Shown here one piece after another: positions 42,607-54,320 of a stretch of 64,000 nucleotides of DNA. The translations under genes were made by a program, and so were the position numbers. Under the pieces are notes generated by a model. It was not told the origin of the DNA. It did not search any database and was given only the letters and a program-made list of their open reading frames with translations. Numbering within the stretch: position 1 is the stretch's first letter; each line of letters starts with the position of its first letter. The DNA lies in the NCBI GenBank assembly GCA_030278955.1, contig JAOANR010000015.1, positions 39,092,487 to 39,156,486 on the forward strand. The letters run 5' to 3'. The stretch comes from Hygrophila difformis. Taxonomy: Eukaryota; Streptophyta; Magnoliopsida; Lamiales; Acanthaceae.

Positions 42607-43934
42607 GGATGTTGCTTTCCCTGTGGATTGTCTTGGCGTCTCTTATGGTTCTTCCGGGGGCCAAGAGACGTGCTACTCGGCGCGATGCAGACGGTCCTAG
42701 CACCGCCGCTCCGGTGATGCCGGATATTGACGACAGTGAGTCCGAGGAGAATGAGGAGCGGGAGCCGAGGCTTAGAGGTCTCCCTGACGAGGTGCGTCCT
42801 CGCCGGCATGACAAGTTCCGTTTTTCGACGATGGCCGCCCAAGACTTCTATTTCGACGAGCTTCGTCGAAACAGGGCTTATGTTCCCGAGCGAGGCATAT
42901 TCCCCGATCATATGGGCGATGACAGGATCAGTGCAGTTTTGGGGCATCTCCAGTGGACAGGACTCGCACGTCATCCCGAGGGCGTTGCCTCCGGCTATCT
43001 AGCTATGGAGGTCATCGCCAACATTAGCGGTCTTGGGGTAGACGACGACCTTTCTCGAGTCTGGGTTCGTGGTCACTACCTAGACTTCAGTGCTTGGGCG
43101 ATCAAAATCTATTTCGGTCTACCAGATGATGGCACATTCCGACCACAGCCAGAGGGCCGGGTTTATGCTCCTGCCTTGGGTGTCTTGTGTACCAAGGTAC
43201 CCCCGCAGACGGGGTATGGCCACGAGTTACGACTGACGTCGATGGACACTCATTGGCGTGTGCTTGCTCAGCTTTGGTTAGGACGCGTCCGGCCGATTAC
43301 TCGAAGCCATATTGTTATAGATCATGTCTTTGAGACTATTTGCTTTATCGCCCGGGGCGGTAGGGTAAATGTGGGAGTTTGCATTGCGGACAACCTGAGG
43401 GGCTTACGACGAGGGCGAGGGAGTAGGGTGATCACTCACGCACACCTCATTTGTGGGTTATGCACTGCCTAGGGGATCCGTACGTCTCCCGAGACGGACC
43501 CCTATGATTTAGTTGCGGGTGAGCACTACCGTGTTCTGACTTATACCGCTCGGCGCAGTGCCTTGCGTCGTGGAGCGCCTCGGGCTATACTGCGCCCGCA
43601 GCCCGAAGATGGTGGGTTGATTTTAGTTGTCACTACAGAGCAGCCACTTCCTCCTCCTGTGGTGCCACAGCAGGGTGTGGTTCCACCGCAGGGTCAGGAC
43701 ATGACGCAGATGCTCCAGATGATGCAGGAGATGCGGATTAGTATGGACGCCGGGTTTGCAGCTGGGCAGGCTCGCTACGACGCCTTGGATGCTAGGATGG
43801 ATCTCTATCAGGATCGTATGGACACGATCACTATGAGACAGGCGGAGCAGCAGGCCACCATGACTGACATGTATGCCTACATGCATTAGATGGATGACTA
43901 CATGCGTCGCCACTTCCCTCCTCCTGATCAGTGA
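42607..43934 (+). pseudogene. Gag-like gene with plant transposon protein domain, two in-frame TAGs
   Basis: In one continuous frame the region encodes about 430 residues. An acidic lead (SESEENEEREPRLRGL) is followed by the domain HDKFRFSTMAAQDFYFDELR, NRAYVPERGIFPDHM, VASGYLAMEVIANISGLGVD and SRVWVRGHYLDFSAWAIKIY. A second half follows (LAQLWLGRVRPITRSHIVID), then a Pro/Gln linker and a Met/Gln-rich helix (MTQMLQMMQEMRISMDAGFA), and the end MRRHFPPPDQ. The frame is interrupted by TAG at 43470-43472 and 43887-43889. The order of motifs parallels the protein at 32200-35278, so both elements encode the same kind of product, though the sequences are far apart. GC content is much higher than in the flanks. 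Confidence 0.65.
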
Positions 43935-44284
43935 CCCTATGTTTCCCTTTTTATGTTTTCATCTAGACTTGTGTCGGAAGCGGTTGGTTTAATATTTCCC
44001 ATTTGTGGTTTCAGTTAGATTTGATGTGGTATTTCCCTTACGATGTAGTACTATGATGTTTCTATGATTCTGTGTATTATATATATATATTTTTTTTGAT
44101 TTAGAATATATTTTGTTTTATTTTATTTTATTTTATTTCATTTTTTATTTTTTTTGGCGAATAAGTTTGTCAAATGCAACTTGTATTTTATTCCTTCAAG
44201 AATTTGTAATACAAGTAATAGGATGTGCAAAATAAAATATTTACCAGCAAATACTAAAGTATCTAAAATATCTAATGTTCATAA
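43935..44284 (+). other. 3' tail of the second gag-like element, T-rich
   Basis: A (TTTTA)n tract at 44110-44150 and (AT)n at 44080-44090; no ORF of note. The border to the duplicated GGTAAG flank is near 44285. Confidence 0.35.
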
Positions 44285-44476
44285 CAGGGTAAGAATATGT
44301 AGAGTAATTATGGCAACCTTGGTAATCCAAATACAAAAAACTTGGTAAGTGTAATATTGGGGAGGAAGGGTATTTGGGGGTATTTAGGTATTTTCTCAAG
44401 CAAGGGCATTTTAGTATTTTCTCATTTTGGCTTAATTAACTATGTTGATTTGTTTTTGTTTAAGTTTCTTAATTGA
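44285..44476 (+). repeat. Duplicate of the DNA left of the 23335 LTR
   Basis: 44350-44476 appears identical to 23208-23334, running straight into the LTR start in both places. The part before it matches 22956-23005 and skips roughly 180 bases of the TTGGTAAG array. So host flank and LTR were copied together. Confidence 0.85.
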
Positions 44477-46618
44477 TGTAACACCCCGGTTTTTGACCAC
44501 CCAAGTCAGGGTGTCACCGCCACATCCCCCAGTAAGACACGGTTTCTCCGGCTTACTAAAGAAATGCAAGGCTAGGTATTTCAGGATTTAAAATATTTCA
44601 AAGTAATTGCAAACAACCCATACAAATAAATTCGAAAATAATAGTATCATAAGTGCAGCGGAAATAATATTTAAGTATACTATTGCAGCGGAAATCTAAA
44701 TAGGACCGACATGGTCAAAACACGGGTTAAACAGGCCCGTTTATTCTATAGTCTAATGCAAAAATCAAAATATCAAAATATCAAAATGTTCCCAAAATCC
44801 CATGCACGAAGTGCTCATGCTCATTCTACATACTCTGTAAGAAAAAGGAAATAAAATGGTTTGGTCAGCACAACTTGCTGAGTAAGTTAATACAGACATG
44901 GTCGTGGGGTTTCAAAGTCATTAATTAATATTTAAATCAAAGCATGATAATAAATCATAAATACTCAATTTAATAATCTAACCAGTTCGCATAATTAATT
45001 CCTGGCACTAATCCATACTACATTTAGTATAATTAAACAAAGCCATAATTAATTTAAATAAAGCATTAAATAATTTAAAAAGGACATTAATTTAATATTT
45101 AACTATCCCCATTACTCCCAAGATTTAGTATTTCAAGTATTTCACGATTGCATCGCAATCTCGTCAAGTTTAGCCGGAAGCCGGCTGCCGCAGCCGTATC
45201 TGCCATACTCAGTACCACTACGGAGCCTCGGGAAACCCATACGGATATTCACGAGAGTGTAGGCCATATATCTCATGCCGTTTTGGCATCATATCTCAAA
45301 ATTTCGCACGTGTCACCATCGTCCATAAAGGCACGAAGTGAATCGTTAGGAGGGCACTCTGCAGAGCACTCACCCCCTAAATTTAAAAGATCAAGTTTGT
45401 AAAGGGGAGTTCCTAAATTTCAGATTTCATGTATTTATTTCAAAGAGTCTTTTACTCGTTTAAACCTTAAAGGCTAGTTTCACCATTTCAACAAGATTTC
45501 AAGATTTGACTCGGTCAACCACAGTTTACTTAAAAATTCATTAAAAATCGAGTTTAAATCCAAAAATTTTGAAATTTGACCAGTGGTTTGAAAATACACA
45601 GTTGAACAAGTTTCATGTTTTAAGTTTTTCGATCCGAGGTACGGAAGTAAGTGAAAAACATCAATCTTTAACGGATGATAATCTGTCCGAAAATTTTAAC
45701 ACCAGATTCAAGATTTCAAGATCTATCATAGCAGACTAACTTCAAATTTGATGAAATTTTACAGAGAGATACCTAAGCCATATATCTACAACTTTCATGT
45801 TCGGCTAAAGTCCTGAATAAATCTAAATCTAATGTCAAAAACGTCATCAAGTTGGAACCTAAGTTCTGTCCAGTTTTCAAGATTTAAATTCAAGCCAGTT
45901 CGGTTTGAGAACGAATTCAGATATCAAATCATAACGAAAAATTATGAGATTTTTACAGTAGCTAGAATATCGTCTTAGGAACATCTTTCGTCTTTTAAGT
46001 TTTCTCGTTTGAATAGGTTTAGAGGTTTGGAAAAATCAAGTAAAAACGCTACGCTGTTAAAGATTTCGTTTTTAGTAGATTTTACGTTCTTAGTTTAAAT
46101 CGTTAGCTCATGTGTATTTTAAATCCTCCCAAAATCATAGTAAGATTAACTTACTGATCTTTGGGCGTCCGTGATTGTCGATTCGGAGGCGTGGCTTCCA
46201 GTCCACTGTTTATCCTCTCCGCTCGTCGGGTTCTCCGTTCTAGATCCGATTCGGGGTGTAGAGAGGAGAGAAATGAGGTTAGAATCCGTTTTCGGATTGA
46301 AACTAAAAAGGATTTAATGGACTAGAGCTTACCACAACGTCACAGATCTTCAGATTTTCGTCCAAACAGCCGCTGACTCAGTTTTTGGTGCCTCCGTTGA
46401 CTCCGGGATTACGACTTTGTGTATAGAGAGTATCGTAGGGTTTTGAAAAGGGTTTAGGGTCATTCGGGGGGGTTATTTATAGATAGGCACGACCTAGGGA
46501 CGCCCAAGGTCGGCATTGGTGAGTCTTGAGCCGCAGGGAATGCAACTGAAGCCGAAAAATCCGGATTCGGGCGAGAAAATCTCGCAACGGGCGAATCTGC
46601 CCTCTGGCGCGGGGTTGG
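44477..46618 (-). mobile_element. Truncated second copy of the Tekay 3' LTR
   Basis: It aligns with 23335-25467 with a few percent differences, many of them C/T or G/A, and stops inside U3 at CGCGGGGTTGG, where the TGATAATGG LTR begins. The remaining ~350 bases of the LTR are not seen to the right within the window. Confidence 0.85.
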
Positions 46619-48848
46619 TGATAATGGCCGGAAATGACCATTATTTTCAATCCATTTCCGTGTCTGAAACGGGCATTTGATCGCATTCCGGTCTTATATT
46701 AAATAAGAAAGCAGTTAAATTGGATTGATTTATGCATAATAGTAAAAATATTGAGCTGGTATGAAAAATGCATAAAATATGTAATTTTATTACATATTTA
46801 TGTTAGAAAAATCCAAAAACACGAGAAAAAGAAAAGAAAAAGAAAAGGAAACAAAAAGATGGGTAAAAGAAACAAAAGCCCACAAAACTGCAATTTTGGC
46901 CCATCTGGCCCAATTCAGTGTGTCCAGAACCACCCTGTCGCTAAGAGCCCCTGTGTCGCGGTCCATGACCTCGCGACACGGAAGGGATTAGCGACACAAC
47001 AAGCTCAGATGAAGAGGAAGCCAAGTCTCCAGATCCGTGTCGCGATACCCCGGTCGCGATACATGGCCTCGTGACACGGGCATGGTTAGCGACACAGGTG
47101 CACAAATGAAGACCCAAGACCCAGTTGAGAAGCCTTGCCACATGCAGCCCTGTCCCGCGACATAAGGTGATTCCGCGACACAGTTGTGATGTGTGTGATG
47201 TCTTGAGACACGATGGGCCTCAGATCAAGGCCCATGGGCTTAGGGTTCCACTTCTATAAATATGAGGTGACACCCTTGAGCTGGGAGTTAGAAAATTCAC
47301 TCTTGAAGACAAGTTTTGGAGATCAGTTCGTAGGTAGTTTTCTCTTTAGTTTAGTTTAGCTTAGCTTTATTTTTCTTTGTATTATTTAATTTATGTACTA
47401 GCATTAACATAGATTAGTGTAGTTTCCAGCTTTTTAGCTTAGATAGCCAGTGTTTATATTTTTGTTCTTGTTTTAAGCTATGTTTAGGGTTTTGTAATAT
47501 CCAAAATGATGGGTATTAGCAAACCCACTAATAAAATGGGAGAATATTCTTGAAATGTGTCCCAAAAATCATGAAATGGGTTTCACACCCCATGGATTAT
47601 TATTGCTTTCCTTTTCTTTTGGGTTATTTGACCCCTATCTTCCATTTCATGTCACTGTTTGGTGTTTCTCATTGGATAATGTTTCATGTGTATGAGTGAT
47701 CAATCCTAGATTAGGGTTTGCTTTATTTTAAGTTTTGTCTTATTTTTCTTTATGTTGAAGCATGTTCTAGCTAGATTCAAATTATGTTTGGTTATTTTAA
47801 GCTTAGTTTAGCTTTTGAATCTGAAATGGGTGAGATTACGCATAATGCATGCTACTGTTCCACTTTACTTCTCTGACATGGGTCCTGAACACACCCATGT
47901 CGCTAGCCACTTCCTGTCGCGAGACCACGTCTAGCGACAGGAGACCACGTCTAGCGATAGGAGGGCAGTTTAGCGACATGAGTGCCAGAGAACATGTGTT
48001 GACAATCTTTTAAAACCCTCGGTCGTGAGGCAATCCTGTCGCGAACCCACGGTTCGCGACACAATTCTTGAATAGTGACCGAGGACCCAAATGCTTGCAA
48101 TTTCATTCTGGAAGGGCTCAGTCGCGAAACCCATGTCGCGGACCCATGGTTCGCGACACACTCTTTGTTCCGCGACCAGGAATTATGCCCTTATTGAATT
48201 CTTTAAACCTTGTGTCGCTAAGTCCGTGTCGCGAGGCCACGTCTCGCGACACAGATTTTTGCTTAGCGACATAGACACCCTAAAATGTCTTTTTCTCTTA
48301 TCTCCCACCTCCCATGTCGAGATCCTTCTGTCATGAACCCACGGTTCACGACACAATTTCTGTCTCATGACATGCATGGCACCTTCTTGCCAAATTTTTA
48401 TTCTCCATCCCTTCCCATTAATCAATTGAACCTTTATATTGATATTTTGAGGTTGAAATCCGATGATCTCAACCCATGATTAATTTAATATAAAAAACTT
48501 TGTTCAATTTTCATTAAAAGACTATTCTACAAATGATTAAACTCTAATGATCTAAGTGTATAATCTGGACTGTAATTAATTAATTATGGAACGAGAGATT
48601 ATTTAGACCTAAAGAGTAATTATGGATCAATTTCCATACCCTTGCATGAGAAACCAATGTCTCTCATACAAGGTGACCCAAAAATATTTTCTTTTGCTTA
48701 TTTTGTCTTTTCCCGTGTTGTGTGAAACATCTAGTAAGAGATATGACAAATTAATATTGGCGGGTACTCACACACGGATAACTAGCTCGTGGTCTGCGTA
48801 TTAATTACTGGATGTTATTTTGCATGGTCCGGATAGATGGAGCTGATT
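46619..48848 (+). mobile_element. LTR of the TGATAATGG family, TCGCGA type, cut by a copia element
   Basis: It starts TGATAATGGCCGGAAATGAC. It shares ordered blocks with the LTR at 36927, including CATTATTTTCAATCCATTTC, a TATA box (47255-47262), GGTAGTTTTCTCTTTAGTTT and TTATTTTGCATGGTCCGGAT near the right. The upstream zone (46940-47180) and downstream zone (47870-48370) carry TGTCGCGA-type inverted repeats. It is interrupted at 48849 by the copia LTR. Whether this is a solo or element-bound LTR cannot be seen. Confidence 0.7.
47913..48360 (+). repeat. Array of TCGCGA hairpins
   Basis: Examples are 47913-47941 (CCTGTCGC/GCGACAGG arms), 48037-48061 (TGTCGCGAAC/GTTCGCGACA around CCACG) and 48226-48252 (GTGTCGCGAG/CTCGCGACAC). 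Near 48332 lies a decayed copy, TGTCATGAAC/GTTCACGACA. Loops are almost all built on CCACG or CCATG. Arms vary between copies but keep pairing. Confidence 0.85.
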
Positions 48849-49654
48849 TGTTGGGTTTCTGTGCTTAAAACTCTTGTGCAGATGATCGTTGTGTGAGGGA
48901 TGTGAACACAACCTAGCTCATGTTATGTCCCCTGAAGCAGAAAAGACAAAAGCTGTTGGAGTGACAGCTGTCTAGGGCTTTTCCCCAGCCCATGGGCCTA
49001 GATATCCGTGCTCTCCATGTTTTTAGGGTACTGCCTCAATCATTTGGTGGCTGTAACATTTTGAGTATTACACAGAAAACATCAAGAGAGTTTGAGAGCT
49101 GCGGATCATGAGAAGAACATGAGGTTCTTCATGAGTATCTCTATCAAGCTGTTTTTCTCAGCAAGGGGTAATCTTTTCTTATTCTTGATAGAGATAGTTG
49201 TTAGATCTTAGCTAGCATTTCTTCACTTTGCAAGATTTATTTTTTGGAAATGCTAAGAGCTATGTTCATTGTTTGTTGAGTGTTTTGAACTTAACTTGGG
49301 GAGTAGCTATCACAAGGGTAGAAGCTGGCTTAGCCTAGCATTGGGATTGAAGTGTGTTTCAGCAGGTTTAGTGTCTGGTATAGGTGCTATACTCTGTTCC
49401 CTCCTGGAGTTAGTCTAGGTGACAAATCGGGAGTCCTAGTGTGGAACGGTTTACCTGTTTTCCTTGGTTGATAGTGAATATGCCTGGATTGGGATCCCCC
49501 AGATGTAGGATCGGATGATCCGAACTGGGTAAACAAATACTTGTGTTATTTTGTTTATTCTGCAATCTGTTTTTGGCCTTGCTATCTGTTTTTGGTTGTG
49601 TGCAAGTTGTGGGCACAACACATTATTACAGTGTTCATCTATCGGGACCTGTCA
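48849..49654 (+). mobile_element. Ty1/copia 5' LTR (806 bp)
   Basis: It begins TGTTGGGTTTCTGTG and ends GGGACCTGTCA, with the primer site starting two bases later. Within it are GGGTAATCTTTTCTTATTC and a T-rich R/U5. No second LTR of this element is in the window, so the borders rest on TG...CA ends, the primer site, and the interruption of the LTR to the left. Confidence 0.7.
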
Positions 49655-49656
49655 AT

Positions 49657-49668
49657 TGGTATCAGAGC
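49657..49668 (+). other. Primer binding site of the copia element
   Basis: TGGTATCAGAGC (with a leading T), complementary to initiator tRNA-Met, followed by GGGAG and, 40 bases on, the gag start. Confidence 0.88.
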
Positions 49669-49709
49669 GGGAGTTCTTTCTGGTATTTTTTGAACTCGAT
49701 CTTTAAAGG

Positions 49710-51277
49710 ATGAATCGTGAGGGATTCTCTACTACAAGGCCTCCCCTGTTTGATGGCTCAAACTATTGCTATTGGAAGAATAGGATGTTGATCTTTCTAA
49801 AATCTCTTGGTCCAGAATCATGGAAAGCTGTGCTGACTGAGTACAAGGAACCAGTGAAAGAAATCAGAGCTGGAGCTGGTGAACAAGCTATTGTTACCTA
49901 TGAGCCTACACCATATGAGGCATACTCTGTTAACGAGAAAGCACTTTTTCAAGGAAACGCATCTGCTCTTAATGCTATATTTAGTGCCGTCGATGAAGAC
50001 AATATAAAATGATCTCGACATGCTCTACTGCTTATGAAGCCTGGACTTCACTCTCTAATGCACATGAAGGATCTGATGATGTGCGCTCAACCAAGCTACA
50101 ACGTATTGAATCTGCCTTTGACAGAATGGAGATGCAAGATGATGAAAGCATTACTTCCTATGCTGAAAGATTCAAGGATCTGGTTAATCAGGCACACCTC
50201 CTTGGATTAAAGTATGATAACAACATTCTTGTGAGGAAAATGCTTCGTACAGTGTCTGAGAAATATTCTTCTAAGATTTCTGCTCTTGAAGAAATGGACA
50301 AGATCAAGACCATGTCTCTTGATAATTTTATTGGTATTCTGAGGACTTATGAAATGATTCACTTGGAAAAGAAGGAAAGCCAATCTAAGGCGCTTGCATT
50401 CAAGGTAGAAGAAGGTGATGGTATTTCTGAAGAAGAGAAAGCTTATTTGTCTAAAAAGTTGTCCAGAATCTTGCAAAACAAAAGAGCCAAATCTTTCGGT
50501 AAAGGCAAATTTGATCGTGGTAAGGGCAAGGAGCGCACAACAGAGAAACAACCTTACAAAAGCAGTTCCTCAAACAATGATAAGAAGAAGACCAGAAAAA
50601 TTATCCTTTCTGATCTACCTGAATCATTTAGGGAACTTAAGTGTTATGATTGTGGAGGTATTGGGCACAAGAAGTCAGAATGTCCCACTGCTAAAAGGAG
50701 AGAAGGGAAAGCACTAAATGCTACTCTCAGTGATGATGAGGTCAGTGACACATCAGAGACACATCAGAGTGAAGAAGAGTCAGAAGATGGTGAGATTGCT
50801 TTCATGGCTCATGGAGATGATAATGCTTCAATTTCATCTACCTCTGATGAGGATCAAGAAGAAGGAGAAGATCTGGAGTTTGCTGAGTTAGCAGAAGCCT
50901 TTGCTGAGTTAAAGGAAGATCACAAATGTGCACTTGGTGAGAACAAAAGACTTCTGGTCAAAGTTGATGATCTCACTGTTGCCTGTGATATTAAAGATGA
51001 AGAAATTCAGAAATTGAAAAGTCAATTAGCAAATCTTACAAGCTCTTTGGCGAATCAGGAAGAAGAGAAGAAGGCTCTCATGTCTATTAATCTTGAGTTG
51101 TTAACTAAAGTCAATCATTATGATGCTATGATGAAGAGTAAGGAGAAATTAGATGAGATGATATGCAAAGGAAAAGCATCTACAGATCATACTGGAATTG
51201 GTTTTATTAGTAAGCTATGTGGTGTCACTCTCATTGCATCATATCCAAATGGAGCACCAATAGAGCACAATAGTTGA
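49710..51277 (+). pseudogene. Ty1/copia gag, frameshifted and 3'-truncated
   Basis: Start MNREGFSTTRPPLFDGSNYC gives the classic copia gag opening (PPLFDGxNYxxWKxRM). The gag core follows: AYEAWTSLSNAHEG, RRIESAFDRMEM-type helix, RFKDLVNQAHLLGLKYD and EKYSSKISALEEM. A basic linker leads to one CCHC zinc knuckle (CYDCGGIGHKKSEC, near 50643-50684) that packages RNA, and then a long acidic coiled-coil tail. The frame shifts by one base in an A-run at about 50000-50008. The sequence ends near 51277 without protease, integrase or reverse transcriptase. The large C-terminal extension after the knuckle recalls the SIRE/Maximus group, but this is only an impression. Confidence 0.85.
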
Positions 51278-51603
51278 TATTCCATTAAATAATTTAGCAT
51301 TTTATAAGACCCAAGGCCTTGTTGAGCAATCCTACAGTCATTGATATTCCATTGCATAATTTAGCATTTCGATTTTACATTAGGTTATATTTAAATAAAA
51401 GTTCACTACAATGGATAGAGTGTAGAATACAAATTTCCATATGGTATCCATACATTTCGGACAAATGTGACTACAATGAATCAATAATTCATTACATTGG
51501 AAAGTACGTAGAATAAACCCTCTTAAGTGATGGGTTCAAACGTGAGATGAGCGCATAAATTCTCATTACAAACCTTCATTATGCTCTATCCACTTGGCCA
51601 CTT
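51278..51603 (-). mobile_element. Short repeats and a tRNA-like SINE head next to the LTR
   Basis: TTGATATTCCATT(A/G)(A/C)ATAATTTAGCATTT occurs twice, at 51274 and 51340. On the minus strand from 51602 the sequence AAGTGGCCAAGTGGATAGAG (box A like) and, about 50 bases later, CGTTTGAACCC (box B like) form the head of a possible tRNA-derived SINE. This DNA is the left flank of the second LTR copy and differs entirely from the primer-site flank of the first. Confidence 0.45.
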
Positions 51604-54320
51604 TGTAACACCCGATTTTTGGTCACCCAGGTCGGGGTGTCACCGCCACATCTCCCTAGAAAGACACGGTTTCTCCGAGCTTGCTAAAGAGATGCAAGGC
51701 TATGGTTTTTCAGAATTTAACACATTCAAACAGCCCATTATAATATAATTTAAAAATAATAATATCAAAGTTGCAGCGGAAAATAGTATTTACATATATA
51801 ATGCAGCGGAATTTAAAAATAGGGCCAACATGGCCAAAACACGGGTTAAACAGGCCCGTTCATGCAAATTCTAGTCTAACATAAAATTTGAAATATAATG
51901 TAATTCCCCAAAATTTCCCATGTATGCATATGGTGATGCATAATCTTCACACTCTGTAGAAGAAGGAAAAAAAATATGGTTCTGGTCAGCACTACGTGCT
52001 GAGTAAGTTAACACATACATAATTATGGGGTTTCAAAGCCATTAATTAATTTTACTGAAAACATGGCATAATTAGTTTATTTATCTAATAATACATTTAA
52101 TGGCATAATTTAAATGACATGCATTTCATAAGATCATAATTATAACTTGCAAAATAATTAAATAAATTGCCATAAATTTAAAAGCACAATTTATAAAAGA
52201 TTTAATTCGATTCTCGTATAGATGTCTCGTTTCGTTTCTTTTAGAGTTAACCACCGCTAGGGCTCTTATGTCCGCCAGCCTTACGCCCGGGCTCTTATGT
52301 CCACAGGTATCATGGTCGATCTTTTAGTTAGAGTTAATCCGTCCGCTAGCCATACGATCAGTGTTTCGCTAGGGCTCTTACGTCAACCTAGACATACACT
52401 TGGGCTCTTATGTCCCAAGCCGCAGAGAACACTGACAGTATCTAGCTTAGTCATAACCCACAGTATTTTAATCTTCTCGTTTCGTGTATCGTGTGTCAAA
52501 GTTTTTCTATCCATCTCAACCTCAAAGGTTAATTCCACCGTTTCAACAAGATTTCAAGTTTTGACTCGGTCAACCACAGTTTACTCTAAAATTCGTTAAA
52601 AATCAGATTTAATTCTAAAAATTCCGAAATTTCACGACTGGCTCCAAAACGTCGAGATCTACAACTTTCGTGTTTTAACTTTTTCAATCCGAGATACCTA
52701 AATAGGTCAAAAACACTAATTTTCACAGAAGTACTGTTCTGTCCGAATTTCATATAACTCAGTTTAAAGATTTCAAGATCTATCACAGCAATTCAACTCC
52801 AAATTTGATGAAATTTTACAGAGATCATCTTACGACAATTATCTACAACTTTCATGTTCGGCTAAAGATCTAATTCGGCCTAGAACCCTAGTCAAAAACG
52901 TCAACAAGTTCGAATCTATGTTCTGTCAAGAATTTCAAGATCTATGTTTCAGCAGCTCGGTTTGGGGTGGATTTCTTATATCAAATCATCACGAAAATTT
53001 CTGAAATTTTACGGAGGTATTTATGACGTATAGATCTACAACTCTTATGTTCAACGCCAAGCCTAGATCGGTCTAGAGCTAAGGTAGAAATCACCAACAA
53101 GTTCGAATAAAGAATCTATCATCGTTTCAAGATCTAAACCACAGGCAGGTCTATTCGTGGTCGTTTTCATATATCAAAATAAGATGAAAAATTATGAAAA
53201 TTTTACAGTAGATAGATCTATGCCTTAGGAACGTTTTTCGTGTTTTAAGTTTTTCCGTTTGAAGTCGTTTTAAGGTTCGGAAAAATTAGACAAAACTGTT
53301 GCGTCGGTAGAAAACATAAGTGGGCAGATTTACGATTTCTTGTTAAATCTTTTAGTTTCGAACGTTTTAATTCATCCCAAAACCATGTAAGAGTTAACTT
53401 ACAGATTGTTGAGCGTCCGGGATCTTCGATTCGAAGGTGTGGCTTCCCGTCCTCTGTTTATCCTCTCCGTTTGTCGGGTTCTTCGCTCTCGATTCGGATC
53501 GGGGGTTTAGAATAGAAAAAGATCGAATTTAGGATTCGTTTTCGAATCAAGAATGGAAAGAGGAATAGATCGGATCTTACCAAGATGATAGAAGACCCCA
53601 AATTCGTCCAAGTCAGTCCCTCCTCTCGGTGTTGTGCCTCCGACGACTCTGGAATCAAGATTCGATGTGTAGAGAGATTTCGTAGGGTTTCAAAAGTGTT
53701 TGGGATCGAATTAAAGGGTTATTTATAGATGAACAAGACCTAGGGGACGTCCAAAGGCTGCCCCTAAGTGTCTTGAGCCGAAAGAAAAGTAACCGAAGTC
53801 GGAAAATCCGGATTCGGGCGAGAAAATCGCGCAACATCGCGACTGTTGCATCTGGCGTGGGGTTGGCGCTGGGTTTGGGCAATTCCCGCGCGGACACCGC
53901 GCGGACCCAGACTGGGCCGCGGTCTGGGCCGGGTCGTGCAATCCCTTTGGGCCTTCCTCTTCCTCCTTCTTTTTGGGCCTTTGTCTTCTCTTTGGGCCTT
54001 TCTCCTTCTATTTTTTTGGGCTATCTCTTGAACTTTAAATCCTATTTCAAATTTATTTGGGATCTCAAATTAATTTCGGGTTTGAAATATTAAGTCCATC
54101 TATATTTGGTTCCCGTGCAATAATTTATTTAATTAAATTATTTTCGATTTCATGGGTTCTTGGATATTTAATTCCTTCTTGAATTAAATTCATTTTCTCA
54201 TTTCTTCTTTTAATTATTTATTTGTTTATTATATTTATTTATTGTTTATTTATTTATTTGTTTATTTATTTATTTTATTTATTCATTTTATTTTATGTTG
54301 CAAAATCCTCGGGTATTACA
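51604..54320 (-). mobile_element. Second copy of the Tekay-like LTR, probable recombinant
   Basis: It matches 1643-4346 with about six substitutions, one missing C at the left tip and 14 extra bases near 52367 (TCGCTAGGGCTCTT). Five of the substitutions and both indels lie in the left 1.8 kb. Its right flank is the same as that of the first copy, but its left flank is not the primer site and internal region; it is the copia/SINE DNA. The short bases CCACTT before the LTR are common to both left flanks. Direct repeats flanking it as target duplications are not seen. Confidence 0.85.
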
